This document shows positions 1-9,305 of a stretch of 64,000 bases of DNA, piece after piece. A program made the position numbers and the translations under genes. The stretch lies in NCBI RefSeq assembly GCF_015999305.1, contig NZ_JAEAGP010000001.1, positions 1,426,001-1,490,000 of the forward strand, in the 5' to 3' direction. The notes below the pieces were generated by a model, which saw nothing but the letters and a program-made list of their open reading frames with translations, did no database searches and was not told the DNA's origin. Source of the stretch: Erythrobacter sp. YJ-T3-07 (GTDB lineage: Bacteria > Pseudomonadota > Alphaproteobacteria > Sphingomonadales > Sphingomonadaceae). Numbering within the stretch: the stretch's first letter is position 1; every line of letters starts with the position of its first letter.

Positions 1-1334
1 AGGGCGAGTTCGTGCGACCGTTTGATCTCGACGCTGGTGCCGCTGCCGACGCAATGCGCGCCGAACCGGCGGTCATGCATTTCCTGACCCACGGCAACAC
101 AGCTGAAACTCGCGCCGAGCTGGCTGCGCTGCTCGCCGAGGGCGCGTTGCCCGACGAGGCTTTCGGCGACGAAACGCTCGACATGATCCGCGCCCAGTTC
201 CGCACCTTTACCGCCGAGAGGATCGCGCCGCGCGCGCATCAATGGCACCTCGCGGATGAGCTGATCCCGATCGAGGTGGTTCAGCAAATGGCCGATCTCG
301 GCGTCTTCGGCGTGTGCATCGCAGAGGAATATGGCGGCCTCGGCCTTGGCAAGACCGCGATGTGTCTCGTCTCCGAAGAGCTCTCGCGCGGGTGGATATG
401 TGCAGGCTCGCTCGGCACCCGGTCGGAAATCGCGGGCGAGCTGATCGGAGAGAACGGCACGCCGGAGCAGAAGGCCGCGCTGTTGCCGAGGCTCGCCGAC
501 GGCTCGATCCTGCCCACCGCTGTTTTCACGGAGCCGGATACCGGCTCCGACCTTGCCTCGGTTGCGACGCGCGCACGCGTGCAGGATGACGGTAGCTGGC
601 AGATCACCGGCGCGAAGACCTGGATCACCCACGCCGCGCGCGCCGATCTGATGACCGTGCTGTGCCGGACCGATCCCGACACACCCGGCTATGGCGGCCT
701 CTCGATGCTGCTCGCGCACAAGACGCGTGGGACCGAAGCCGATCCGTTCCCCGACGAGGGGCTCTCAGGCAGCGAGATCGAGGTGCTCGGCTATCGCGGG
801 ATGAAGGAATATGCTCTGGGTTTCGACGGGTTCGCGGTCGCTGCGGACGGTCTGCTCGGCGGTGCGCAGGGTCGCGGCTTCAAGCAGTTGATGCGGACTT
901 TCGAAAGTGCCCGGATACAGACCGCAGCGCGCGCGGTGGGGGTGGGGTGGAACGCCTTCGATCTCGCGCTGCGTTACGCGCTGGAGCGCAGGCAGTTTGG
1001 CAAGCCGCTGATCGCTTTTCCGCGCGTGGCGGACAAGCTGGCGATGATGGTCGCGGAACTGGTGATGGCGCGAGAGCTGACCTATTCCGCCGCGCGTCAC
1101 AAGGATGCGGGAAAGCGCTGCGATATCGAAGCGGGGCAGGCCAAGCTGCTCGCCGCAAGGGTCGCGTGGACCGCTGCGGATAACGGCGTGCAGATCCACG
1201 GCGGCAATGGCTATGCGCTGGAATACCCCATCAGCCGGGTGCTGTGCGATGCGCGGATTCTCAATATCTTTGAAGGCGCGGCGGAAATTCAGGCGCAGGT
1301 GATCGGGCGGGGGCTGCTGGTCGGCCAGCCTTGA
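1..1334 (+). CDS. mcd: (2S)-methylsuccinyl-CoA dehydrogenase, 5' end outside window
   Basis: FAD-dependent acyl-CoA dehydrogenase that should oxidise (2S)-methylsuccinyl-CoA to mesaconyl-CoA in the ethylmalonyl-CoA pathway of acetyl-CoA assimilation. The visible 443 codons hold the whole acyl-CoA dehydrogenase fold: an N-terminal helical part with [19 protein letters not shown], the FAD/substrate middle domain ([12 protein letters not shown], then [16 protein letters not shown]), and a C-terminal domain with [15 protein letters not shown] and [16 protein letters not shown], which supplies the catalytic Glu. From memory these blocks match Mcd of Rhodobacter far better than ordinary fatty-acid dehydrogenases. 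Mcd is about 550 residues with an N-terminal extension. The reading frame is open to base 3 with no stop, so the GTG at 12 is probably not the real start. It converges with the porin gene across a hairpin. A generic acyl-CoA dehydrogenase is the alternative. Confidence 0.82.
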   Translation, partial: GEFVRPFDLDAGAAADAMRAEPAVMHFLTHGNTAETRAELAALLAEGALPDEAFGDETLDMIRAQFRTFTAERIAPRAHQWHLADELIPIEVVQQMADLGVFGVCIAEEYGGLGLGKTAMCLVSEELSRGWICAGSLGTRSEIAGELIGENGTPEQKAALLPRLADGSILPTAVFTEPDTGSDLASVATRARVQDDGSWQITGAKTWITHAARADLMTVLCRTDPDTPGYGGLSMLLAHKTRGTEADPFPDEGLSGSEIEVLGYRGMKEYALGFDGFAVAADGLLGGAQGRGFKQLMRTFESARIQTAARAVGVGWNAFDLALRYALERRQFGKPLIAFPRVADKLAMMVAELVMARELTYSAARHKDAGKRCDIEAGQAKLLAARVAWTAADNGVQIHGGNGYALEYPISRVLCDARILNIFEGAAEIQAQVIGRGLLVGQP

Positions 1335-1361
1335 GCGCATAGCCTTAGCCGGATGTGCGAA

Positions 1362-1389
1362 GGGGCGCGCACGTTTCCGTGCACGCCCC
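1362..1389. terminator. Hairpin between convergent genes
   Basis: GGGGCGCGCACG (1362-1373) pairs with CGTGCACGCCCC (1378-1389) around a TTTC loop, with one mismatch. It sits between the convergent mcd and porin genes, so it could end transcription from both sides. There is no T-run on either side, which lowers confidence in intrinsic termination. Confidence 0.5.
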
Positions 1390-1423
1390 CTGCGAAGTGC
1401 TCTGCGTGTTCAGATCGTGGCGA

Positions 1424-2158
1424 TCAGAACGACGCGGCCAGCGTGAACACCACGGCGCCGTCCTGGCCCGCGATGTCGGGCAGGTCGGTATCGACATAGG
1501 CGACCCCGAAGGTGAGGATGTCGTAAGACACGCTCGCCCCCAGCGACCAGTCGAGATAGCCGCCCGATCCGTAGTCGAGGCTGCCGTCCGAATAGCCCAG
1601 ATGCCCTGCAAGGCTGATCGGGGTGCCCGGAATGCCCGCGCCCAGATCGCCGTAGACGTAGATATTGTCGTCGGTCAGCGCGCTCCCCTGTTCGGGGGCG
1701 TAGGCCGCGCCGATGGTCGCTTCGACCGGGCCGAGCGCCGCGGTTACCGAGGCATACGGCTCGAAATAGTCGCTGTCGCCGACAAGGTCGTTGCCGTTGG
1801 GATAGATGTAGTAGAGCACACCGGCATCGATGCTGAAGCCCGATGCGACCTCGCCCGACCAGCCGGCATAGATGTCCAGCTCCGAGTTGCCGTAAAGCGC
1901 GCTATCCTCCAGCGAGGACCCCCATGCGCCGATATAGAAACCGCTCTCATGAGCGACGTCGAAACCGCCCTGGATCGCGATGTCTTCGCCGCTGAAGGAA
2001 ACGCCGCGGAAACGGTAGTCGGTCGTCAGCGCGACATTGGCGCTGATTTCGATCGGACCGCTTTCCTCGGCTCCGGCCTCTTCGTCCTGCGCCAGCGCGG
2101 GGCTGGCGAACATCGTGGTGGCGAGCAGCGCCACCGGGGCAATTCTGGAAAAACGCAT
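1424..2158 (-). CDS. TorF/TIGR02001-type putative outer-membrane porin
   Basis: Predicted 244-residue outer-membrane beta-barrel. It has a signal peptide (MRFSRIAPVALLATTMFASPALA, given here only as a description of residues 1-23, cleaved after ALA), an acidic linker, then alternating amphipathic strands and a terminal aromatic residue (AASF) typical of barrels. ALTTDYRFRGVSFS is the hallmark of the TIGR02001 family. The start was chosen at 2158 because AAGGAG lies nine bases upstream; an in-frame ATG at 2179 lies before that ribosome site. It is downstream of glnK-amtB in the same direction, a common arrangement in sphingomonads, so a role in nitrogen-responsive uptake across the outer membrane is inferred. 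Substrate unknown. Confidence 0.8.
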   Translation of the reverse strand: MRFSRIAPVALLATTMFASPALAQDEEAGAEESGPIEISANVALTTDYRFRGVSFSGEDIAIQGGFDVAHESGFYIGAWGSSLEDSALYGNSELDIYAGWSGEVASGFSIDAGVLYYIYPNGNDLVGDSDYFEPYASVTAALGPVEATIGAAYAPEQGSALTDDNIYVYGDLGAGIPGTPISLAGHLGYSDGSLDYGSGGYLDWSLGASVSYDILTFGVAYVDTDLPDIAGQDGAVVFTLAASF

Positions 2159-2203
2159 TTTCTCATTCTCCTTGAACAATCGCCCTCTCCCCCCTCATCC
2201 GGC

Positions 2204-2245
2204 GGGGGCCGCGTCCCGATCTGGTTTGCCGGGATCGCGGACCCC
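2204..2245. repeat. Imperfect hairpin between amtB and the porin gene
   Basis: Bases 2204-2218 pair with 2230-2245 around an 11-base loop, with one bulged base. Lying in the 105-base gap of a leftward operon, it may reduce read-through from amtB into the porin gene or stabilise the upstream mRNA. It resembles the GC-rich palindromic repeats found elsewhere in the window but I did not find an exact second copy. Confidence 0.5.
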
Positions 2246-2263
2246 TCCGGTCCTAAGTCACAC

Positions 2264-3619
2264 TCAGTAATTATAGGCGCGTTCGCCGTGTTCGCTGAGG
2301 TCGAGGCCGTCGCGTTCCTTCTCTTCGGAGACGCGCCCGCCGGTCACCAGCTTGGCGATGAACCATGCGATTGCTGCACCCACAGCGGCCCACACGATCG
2401 CCACACCCACGGCCTTGGCCTGGATGATCAGCTGCGCAATCGCGTTGTAGTCTGCATCGCCCGGTCCGCCGATCGCGGGCATCATGGTGAAGGCGGTGCC
2501 GAGCGAGCCGACGATGCCGCCGATCCCGTGGATGCCGAAGACGTCTGCAGTATCGTCCAGCCCCAGCTTGGGCTTCAGCATGGTTACGAACCAGAAGCAC
2601 ACCAGCGCGGCAGCCGCACCGATCAGGATCGCGCCGAACGGGCCGCTGTTGCCGGCCGCCGGAGTGACCGCGACGAGGCCGGCGATGGCACCCGAGCAGC
2701 CGCCGAGCAGCGAACCCTTGTGGCCGGTCATCCTCTCGCCCAGCATCCAGAACAGCACGCCCGAAGCGGTCGCGACGAAGGTGTTGAGCACTGCGAGCGA
2801 GGCAACGCCGTCCGCTTCCAGTTCCGAACCGCCGTTGAAGCCGAACCAGCCCACCCACAGCAGGCCGGTGCCGATCAGCGTCATGGTCAGCGAGTGCGGC
2901 GGCATGGGCTCTTTCGGGTAACCGATACGCTTGCCCAGGATCAGGCAGCCGACCAGCGCGGAAACGCCCGCGTTGATGTGGACCACGGTGCCGCCCGCGA
3001 AGTCGAGTGCGCCCCATTCGAAGATCAGGCCGCCGGTCGCCCACACCATGTGCGCGATCGGGAAGTACACGATCGTCAGCCAGATGGCGGTGAACACCAT
3101 CATGGTCGAGAACTTGGCCCGCTCCATCGTGCCGCCCACGACCAGCCCCGCGGTGATCGCGGCGAAGGTCATCTGGAAGGCGATGAAGATATATTCGGGA
3201 ATCTCGACGCCGTCGCTGAAGGTCGCCGCGCCCGAATCGGCCGTAACGCCCTTCAGGAAGACCTTGCCGAAATCGGCGATGAAGGCGTTGCCGGTGTCAC
3301 CGAACGCCATCGAATAGCCGTAGGTGACCCAGATGATCATCGCGAGGCACGCGACGCCGAGCACCTGGGTGAGGACCGAGGCCATGTTCTTGGTCCGGGC
3401 AAGCCCGCCGTAGAACAGCGCAAGGCCCGGCACGATCATAAGCATGACGAGCACGGTGGCGATGATCATGAAGGCGGTATCGCCCTTGGCGATGGTCGTC
3501 GCAGCCTCGGCCGCGGCCATCGCAGGCGCGGTCGGTGCCGGTGCTTCGAGCGCGAAGACGGGAGAGGCAGCGAGCGTGGCAAGCCCCGCTGCGGCAAAGT
3601 ATTTTATCTTATCCATCAT
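2264..3619 (-). CDS. amtB: Ammonium transporter AmtB
   Basis: Inner-membrane ammonium channel, 451 residues. The N-terminus has a cleavable signal (AASPVFA near residue 22) and an Ala/Pro-rich linker, then about eleven hydrophobic helices. Diagnostic segments are FYGGLARTKN, the Amt signature LDFAGGTVVHINAGVSAL, and FGIHGIGGIVGSLGTAF with the second pore histidine. The chosen start (ATG 3619, or the adjacent ATG 3616) is preceded by GAGGGGG, which overlaps the glnK stop codon, so translation is coupled. The reading frame extends upstream to 4063 but that part is antisense to nothing real and lies across glnK in another frame. Its activity should be gated by the adjacent PII protein. Confidence 0.95.
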   Translation of the reverse strand: MMDKIKYFAAAGLATLAASPVFALEAPAPTAPAMAAAEAATTIAKGDTAFMIIATVLVMLMIVPGLALFYGGLARTKNMASVLTQVLGVACLAMIIWVTYGYSMAFGDTGNAFIADFGKVFLKGVTADSGAATFSDGVEIPEYIFIAFQMTFAAITAGLVVGGTMERAKFSTMMVFTAIWLTIVYFPIAHMVWATGGLIFEWGALDFAGGTVVHINAGVSALVGCLILGKRIGYPKEPMPPHSLTMTLIGTGLLWVGWFGFNGGSELEADGVASLAVLNTFVATASGVLFWMLGERMTGHKGSLLGGCSGAIAGLVAVTPAAGNSGPFGAILIGAAAALVCFWFVTMLKPKLGLDDTADVFGIHGIGGIVGSLGTAFTMMPAIGGPGDADYNAIAQLIIQAKAVGVAIVWAAVGAAIAWFIAKLVTGGRVSEEKERDGLDLSEHGERAYNY

Positions 3620-3630
3620 GTCTGGCCCCC

Positions 3631-4011
<381 letters not shown>

Positions 4012-4143
4012 CTAAAAAGCTTGCTTGAAACGTAACTCCTTTGTCATTTATGGTGCATCGCACAACACGGCGTAGATCGTCAATCGCTCAAAGATGATCG
4101 GCAAATTGCGTCGAGGAGGCTGATAAAGAAGGGGAAATCGAGC

Positions 4144-4422
4144 ATGAGTGCGGCGCAAAACTCGCGTGAAATATTCACACGGCCTGATTGCAGTGCACAA
4201 ATCGCTGCGAGTGCGAAGTTAACCGGCGAACGCGACGCCATGCTTGTATCGATGCATCCGGAGGAACTGCGCGAGACGATGGAGGCGCTGGGATGCACCA
4301 CGCAATCCGCGCTAGCCGCCGCGATCGGGGTCGACCGTTCGACGATCAGCCTGTGGCTCGACGGGCGGGTCGGCGTGCCGCGCCCGGTTTCCAAGCTCCT
4401 GCGGCTGATGCGCGCGCTCTGA
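4144..4422 (+). CDS. Small helix-turn-helix (Cro/YdaS-like) protein
   Basis: A 92-residue protein divergent from glnK. Its C-terminal half reads as an XRE/Cro-type helix-turn-helix: LGCTTQSALAAAIGVDRS is the two-helix core, followed by TISLWLDGRVGVPRPVSKLL, where the recognition helix starts at the VDRST segment. The first 30 residues look disordered. ATG 4144 has AAGGGGAA upstream; internal ATGs at 4240 and 4252 would give only the domain. Such proteins repress transcription or act in plasmid/phage control. No phage genes are nearby, so it is probably a stand-alone chromosomal regulator. Targets unknown; the divergent glnK-amtB operon is one candidate by position only. Confidence 0.6.
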   Translation: MSAAQNSREIFTRPDCSAQIAASAKLTGERDAMLVSMHPEELRETMEALGCTTQSALAAAIGVDRSTISLWLDGRVGVPRPVSKLLRLMRAL

Positions 4423-4611
4423 CCTGCCCAGCCGCCGGGCCCGTCGGGCGCGCGTTCACAAGTGTACACAGGCGCGCACAGACGCACACACGGGTGACTT
4501 AACTTGATCTAGGTACGCTCACCGGGGGTTTACCGGCCTGTATGGTGCTGTATTTCAGCATGTTTGAGGGATGCCGTTGGATTAGGGGCCTCCATCGGAC
4601 GGGAGCGGTTC

Positions 4612-6075
4612 ATGAAACGAGGGGTGCGCTGGGCCCAGGCAGGGCGGGGCGACAATTCGCCACGCGCGTGCCGCAGGGTGCGTGGCGCGGCCATGTGGCT
4701 GGCGACTTGTACGCTGCTGGCGTTCATGCCGCTGCCGGCAGCGGCGCAGGACTCGATCGTCGGGCCGGTGGCAGAGGATTCCGACGATCCCGTACTCGCT
4801 TTTGCGCGCGAAGCATCGGACCTCGAGGAATTGCGCGCAGCGGTGCTTTCCGCGATCGAGCGCAGCGGATCGCTGGGCGAGGCGCGGGCCGCACGGGACG
4901 AGGCGGAGGCGCGCCGCAACGAAGTGCGCACGCAGGAGACGCCGACCCTCGAACTCGGCGTCAGTTCCTTCCGCGTGATCTCGCGCGACTTTTCCAACGA
5001 TCCGCAGAACTTTCTCGAGCGCTCGCGTCCGTCCAAGCGGACCGACGCCACGCTGCGCGCGAGCCAGCTTCTGTTCGATTTCGGCGCGACGGTGCAGCGG
5101 ATCGAGGCGGCCAATGCGCGTATCGAGGTCGCCATCGCGCAGATCGACGACACCGCGAACCAGACCGCCTTGCGCGCGGTTTCCGTCCAGAGCGATGTCC
5201 ATGGCCGGCGCACGCTGGTGCACTTGGGCAGTGCTTTCATCGCGAGCCTGTACGACCTGCGCGCCAAGATGGTCGAGCGGGTCGGCGAGGGCGTGTCCTC
5301 CGAAGTCGATCTGGCGCAGGTCGATGGCTACATCGCGCAGGCCGAGGCGCAGCAGGCTGATTTCGAGCGCGGGCTGGCCGCCGCCGAAGCCGCCTATTTC
5401 GAGCTGGTCGGCACCCCTGCGCCGCCCGGGCTGGGGCGCCCCCCGGTGCCCTTCGTGCTCGCCGGATCGGTCACCGCAGAGGGTGGGCAGACTGCCGCCC
5501 TGCTCGACACATTGCCCCAGGTGCGCGCTGCCAGTGCGGGCCTGCGCGCTGCCGAGCGGGAGGCGAAGGCGGCCCGGGCCGACATTCTGCCCAAGGTCAC
5601 GCTGTCGGTCGATGCAGGGCGCTACGACATTATCGAGAGCACGCGGGACTACGACATCCGCGCCACCGTCAACCTCAATTTCCGCCTGTTCGGGGGCGAG
5701 AAGCAGCGCGCCGACCAGGCCGAGGCGCGGCAGGCCGGGGCGCAGGCGCGGCTCGACCGGCTGCGCGACGAAGCGCTGCGCAATGCGCGAATTGCCGCGA
5801 CCGACGTGGCCGCGCTGGAAAAGGCGGAAGCGGCCGTGCGGATGAGCTACCTGTCCAGTCGCCGCGCAAAGGGCGCTGTTTTCGAGCGGTTTCAGGTGGC
5901 GCGCGCAGCCCTGCTTGATGTACTGGTCGCCGAGTCGAACTATTTCGATGTCGCCACGCGCTATCTGCAGACCGTCACCGAGCTTGATGTTGCGCGCTAT
6001 GTTTTTCTCGCCCGGACCGGTAGCCTTCAGGATGCACTGGGTATCGACAGCGCGATGATCGCGGACACACCATGA
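4612..6075 (+). CDS. TolC-family outer-membrane secretion protein
   Basis: Outer-membrane channel of a type I secretion system, 487 residues. A basic N-region leads into a hydrophobic segment ending in AFMPLPAAAQ (signal peptide, residues about 25-46). The rest is long, Ala/Glu/Arg-rich helical hairpins typical of the OEP family, in two repeats (SQLLFDFGATVQRIEAANARI and VNLNFRLFGGEKQRADQAEAR are equivalent strand-to-helix corners, each shortened here). The start at 4612 has GGGAGCGG upstream; an upstream in-frame ATG at 4564 lacks one. Its stop overlaps the ABC-transporter start (ATGA), so the exporter is translated as one unit. It should pair with the HlyD-like adaptor to export the metalloprotease downstream. 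Confidence 0.85.
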   Translation: MKRGVRWAQAGRGDNSPRACRRVRGAAMWLATCTLLAFMPLPAAAQDSIVGPVAEDSDDPVLAFAREASDLEELRAAVLSAIERSGSLGEARAARDEAEARRNEVRTQETPTLELGVSSFRVISRDFSNDPQNFLERSRPSKRTDATLRASQLLFDFGATVQRIEAANARIEVAIAQIDDTANQTALRAVSVQSDVHGRRTLVHLGSAFIASLYDLRAKMVERVGEGVSSEVDLAQVDGYIAQAEAQQADFERGLAAAEAAYFELVGTPAPPGLGRPPVPFVLAGSVTAEGGQTAALLDTLPQVRAASAGLRAAEREAKAARADILPKVTLSVDAGRYDIIESTRDYDIRATVNLNFRLFGGEKQRADQAEARQAGAQARLDRLRDEALRNARIAATDVAALEKAEAAVRMSYLSSRRAKGAVFERFQVARAALLDVLVAESNYFDVATRYLQTVTELDVARYVFLARTGSLQDALGIDSAMIADTP

Positions 6076-7811
6076 CCGACAGTGCGATCCCCGATCCCAA
6101 GCCGCGTTTCGCGCGCTGGCTGATGGAGCCGATGCTGGCCAACAAGGCGATCTACATAAAGGTCGGCCTGGCGGCGACGATGATCAACCTGTTCGGGATC
6201 GTCACCTCGCTCTACACGATGACGGTCTACGACCGGGTGCTGCCCAACAACGCGTTCAATTCGCTGCTCGCGCTGTCGATTGGCCTGGGCATCGTGATCG
6301 TGTTCGATTTCGTGCTGCGGGTGCTGCGCGCCTATTTCATCGATTTCGCGGGCGTCGATATCGATGCCAAGGTCGGCGCGCAGGTGTTCGACAAGCTGCT
6401 GACCATGCGGCTCGACGGCAAACGCCGCTCCACCGGCGCGATCACCGGGGTGATGCGCGAGCTGGAAACGCTCCGCGATTTCTTCGCCTCGGCAACGATG
6501 ACCGCGCTGGTCGATATCCCTTTCATCCTGCTTACGCTGGTCATCATCGCGATGATCGGCGGGGTGGTGGTGTTCGTGCCGCTGGTGCTGATCCCGATCG
6601 TGATCGCCGCAGGCTGGATCACCAGCCCCGCGCTCGACCGGCTCGCCGCGCGTTCGCTGGGCCAGGCGCTCGACAAGCAGACCGTGCTGGTCGAGACGGT
6701 CGGCTCGCTTGAGATGGTCAAGAGCGCGGGCGCGGGCGGCCTGCTGACCGAACGCTGGCTCCGCTCGCTCCAGATGCATGGCGACTATTCCTCGCGCCAG
6801 CGCCTGATCTCTACCATGTCGGTCACCATCGCGGCCTCGGCCAACACCATCTCCTATGCCGGGGTGGTCGTCGTGGGCGTGTTCCAGATCGCGGACGACA
6901 AGATGACGATGGGCGCGCTGATCGCGTGCTCTATCCTGGGCGGGCGAGCGATGCAGCCGCTGGCGCAGATCGCCTCGCTGCTCTCGCGCATCTCGACCAC
7001 GCGGCTGGCCTATCGCCAGATCGACGAGATGATGGAGCAGAAATCGGAGGCGGGCGGGGACGATGCGCTCAAGCCCGCCCGGCTGGATGGCAGGGTGGAG
7101 CTGCGCAATGTCACCTTCACCTATCCGGGGGCTGCGGAGAAGACGCTCGACGGGCTGTCGCTGACGGTCCAGCCGGGCGATCACATCGCTCTGCTGGGGC
7201 GCGTGGGATCGGGCAAGTCGACCATCGCGAAGCTGCTGCTCAACCTGTACGATCCGCAGGAAGGGCTCGTGCTGGTCGATGGCACCGATGTGCGCCAGTA
7301 CGATGCCAAGGCCGCGCGCCGCCACGTCGGCGTGGTGCTGCAGGACCCATCGCTGCTGACCGGGACCGTGCGCGAGAATATCGCACTGGGCCGGCCCGAG
7401 GTCGACATGGAAGAGGTGCTGCGCGCGTGCAAGGTATCGGGCGCGCACGACTTCCTCGGCCGGATGGCCAATGGTTACGACCTGCGGCTGGCCGATCGCG
7501 GCGACAGCCTGTCGGGCGGGCAGCGCCAGTCGATCGCGATCGCCCGCGCGCTGGCGGGCAAGCCGCCGGTGCTGGTGTTCGACGAGCCGACCAGCGCAAT
7601 GGACAATGCCACCGAATACGAGATGATCATGCGGCTCGAGCAGGAAATCAAAGGGCGCACCTTCATCCTCATCACCCACCGGCCCGCGCTGTTGCGGCTG
7701 GTGAACAGGGTCGCGGTGATCGAGAACGGGCGGGTCGCGGTCGATGGCCCGCGTGATGCTGTCCTGAAGGAACTGCAGCGGCCCAAGTCGGCGACGGTAC
7801 CCGCATCGTGA
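6072..7811 (+). CDS. Type I secretion ABC transporter (LapB/LssB-like)
   Basis: Inner-membrane permease fused to an ATPase, 579 residues. The first 290 or so residues hold the six-helix ABC exporter membrane domain (start around IKVGLAATMINLFGIVTSLY). The nucleotide-binding domain follows: Walker A GRVGSGKST near residue 380, signature LSGGQRQ, Walker B LVFDEPTSAMD, and the H-loop in LITHRPALL. It lacks the N-terminal C39-like domain often present in LapB/HlyB proteins (usual length about 710), so it probably recognises cargo without that docking domain. The start overlaps the upstream tolC-type gene by 4 bases and its stop overlaps the adaptor start by 4. Confidence 0.9.
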   Translation: MTDSAIPDPKPRFARWLMEPMLANKAIYIKVGLAATMINLFGIVTSLYTMTVYDRVLPNNAFNSLLALSIGLGIVIVFDFVLRVLRAYFIDFAGVDIDAKVGAQVFDKLLTMRLDGKRRSTGAITGVMRELETLRDFFASATMTALVDIPFILLTLVIIAMIGGVVVFVPLVLIPIVIAAGWITSPALDRLAARSLGQALDKQTVLVETVGSLEMVKSAGAGGLLTERWLRSLQMHGDYSSRQRLISTMSVTIAASANTISYAGVVVVGVFQIADDKMTMGALIACSILGGRAMQPLAQIASLLSRISTTRLAYRQIDEMMEQKSEAGGDDALKPARLDGRVELRNVTFTYPGAAEKTLDGLSLTVQPGDHIALLGRVGSGKSTIAKLLLNLYDPQEGLVLVDGTDVRQYDAKAARRHVGVVLQDPSLLTGTVRENIALGRPEVDMEEVLRACKVSGAHDFLGRMANGYDLRLADRGDSLSGGQRQSIAIARALAGKPPVLVFDEPTSAMDNATEYEMIMRLEQEIKGRTFILITHRPALLRLVNRVAVIENGRVAVDGPRDAVLKELQRPKSATVPAS

Positions 7812-9247
7812 ACGCGAATACCACTCCTCCTCCCGCAGACGGCTCGGGCCAGAATCGCTCGGCAGCCGAGCCGGCGGAGCTGCTGCGTTCGCCCTTTGCG
7901 CCCGGACCCGAGGTGCGCGAGGTGGGCGCCCCGCCGCCTGAGGATCAGGAACCCAGCGGGCTGGAAACGCTGATCGAACGGTTCAGGCCGGGCGGGGCGG
8001 CCAACCTGCTGCTGGTGATGATCCTGCTGTTCACCGTGGCGGCGGTGACATGGGCTGCGGTGACCGAGCTCGATCGCACCGTTCGGGCCACCGGGCGGGT
8101 GATCCCGCTGGGGCGGTTGCAGGTCGTCTCCAACCAGGAGGGCGGGATCGTTTCGGAGATTCTGGTCGAAACCGGCGATCTGGTCGACAAGGGGCAGCCG
8201 ATGGTGCTGCTCGACCTGACCGAAGCGGGGTCCGATCTGCAAAGCAAGCAGGCAACGCTGGACGCGCTCAACGCCAAGATCGCGCGGCTGGAGGCGGAGA
8301 TCGCCGGGCGGCGGCCGGTCTATCCGGTGGCGGATAATCCCGAAACCGCGGCGCAGATCCGGATCGAACAATCGCTCCATGCCGCTCGGCTGGCAGAGCT
8401 GGCCGATGCCGAGTCAGTGGCGCGCGCGCGGATCGGCCAGGCGCAGCGCTCCGTGACGCAGGCCGAGGCGGCACTGGCGGGGCGGCGCACCGCGGCGCAG
8501 CTCGCCCGTAGCGAGGCGGATACGATCGCCGGGCTGGTTGCGAAGGGTATCGAACCGCGCCTCGCCGGGCAGCAGGCGGAAGCACAGGCGTCGATGGCGC
8601 AGAGCGAGGCAGAACAGGCGCTGGCCGCGGTCACACAGGCGCGCGACGCGGTGTCCGAAGCGCGCGCCGGGCTGACCCAGGTGCGCAATTCATGGCGCGC
8701 GCAGGCAGGCGACGAACTCGCCACCGCACAGGCGGAACTGGCGAGCCGGCAAGAGGTGATGCCTGCGCTGGTCGCCCGCGTCGAACGCTCGACCATCACA
8801 TCGCCGGTGCGCGGACGGGTCAACCGCGTGCTGGTGACCACGATCGGCGCGGCGGTCGCTCCCGGTGCCGAAATCGTCGAGGTGGTCGCATCGAGCGAAC
8901 AACTCGCGATCGAGGCGAGCGTGGCACCGCAGGACATTGCCTCCGTGCGGCTCGGCCAGCGTGCGACGATCGACATAAGTGCCTATGATTCAGCGGTATA
9001 CGGTTCGATCCACGGAGAGGTGATCTCGATCTCTCCGGACGCCACCGTCAACGAGCGGACGGGCGAGAGTTTCTACGCGGTGCAGCTGCGTGCCGATCTC
9101 GACGAGCTGCGCGAGAAGACGGGGCGCGAGCAGCCTTTGACTGCGGGTATGACTGCCTCCGTAAACTTACTCGGCGACAAGCGATCGGTTCTGTCCTATA
9201 TCCTGACGCCGATTACGCGGCTGAGAGACCGTGCATTCCGCGAATAG
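7808..9247 (+). CDS. HlyD-family type I secretion adaptor
   Basis: Periplasmic membrane-fusion protein, 479 residues, GTG start overlapping the ABC-transporter stop (GTGA). A Pro-rich cytoplasmic tail of about 63 residues precedes one membrane helix (NLLLVMILLFTVAAVTWAAV, residues 66-85). Next come a lipoyl-like half motif (RVIPLGRLQVVSNQEGGIV), a long Ala/Glu/Gln-rich coiled-coil hairpin (about residues 150-315), the second lipoyl half (TSPVRGRVNRVLVTTIGAAV) and the beta-barrel domain (EASVAPQDIASVRLGQRATI). It bridges the inner-membrane ATPase to the outer-membrane channel. Order of genes and overlaps show it belongs to the same secretion operon. Confidence 0.9.
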   Translation: MNANTTPPPADGSGQNRSAAEPAELLRSPFAPGPEVREVGAPPPEDQEPSGLETLIERFRPGGAANLLLVMILLFTVAAVTWAAVTELDRTVRATGRVIPLGRLQVVSNQEGGIVSEILVETGDLVDKGQPMVLLDLTEAGSDLQSKQATLDALNAKIARLEAEIAGRRPVYPVADNPETAAQIRIEQSLHAARLAELADAESVARARIGQAQRSVTQAEAALAGRRTAAQLARSEADTIAGLVAKGIEPRLAGQQAEAQASMAQSEAEQALAAVTQARDAVSEARAGLTQVRNSWRAQAGDELATAQAELASRQEVMPALVARVERSTITSPVRGRVNRVLVTTIGAAVAPGAEIVEVVASSEQLAIEASVAPQDIASVRLGQRATIDISAYDSAVYGSIHGEVISISPDATVNERTGESFYAVQLRADLDELREKTGREQPLTAGMTASVNLLGDKRSVLSYILTPITRLRDRAFRE

Positions 9248-9305
9248 ACCCGAGGCGTCAGCGCTCGTCTGATTGGCGGATATCGGCCCGGGGAGTGGGA
9301 TAGCT

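Noticed and set aside
4051..4065. TGGTGC-ATC-GCACAA inverted repeat before glnK, considered as an NtrC site
   Set aside because: NtrC sites follow GCAC-N7-GTGC; here the half-sites are in the opposite order and spacing. No sigma-54 GG-N10-GC pair was found either.
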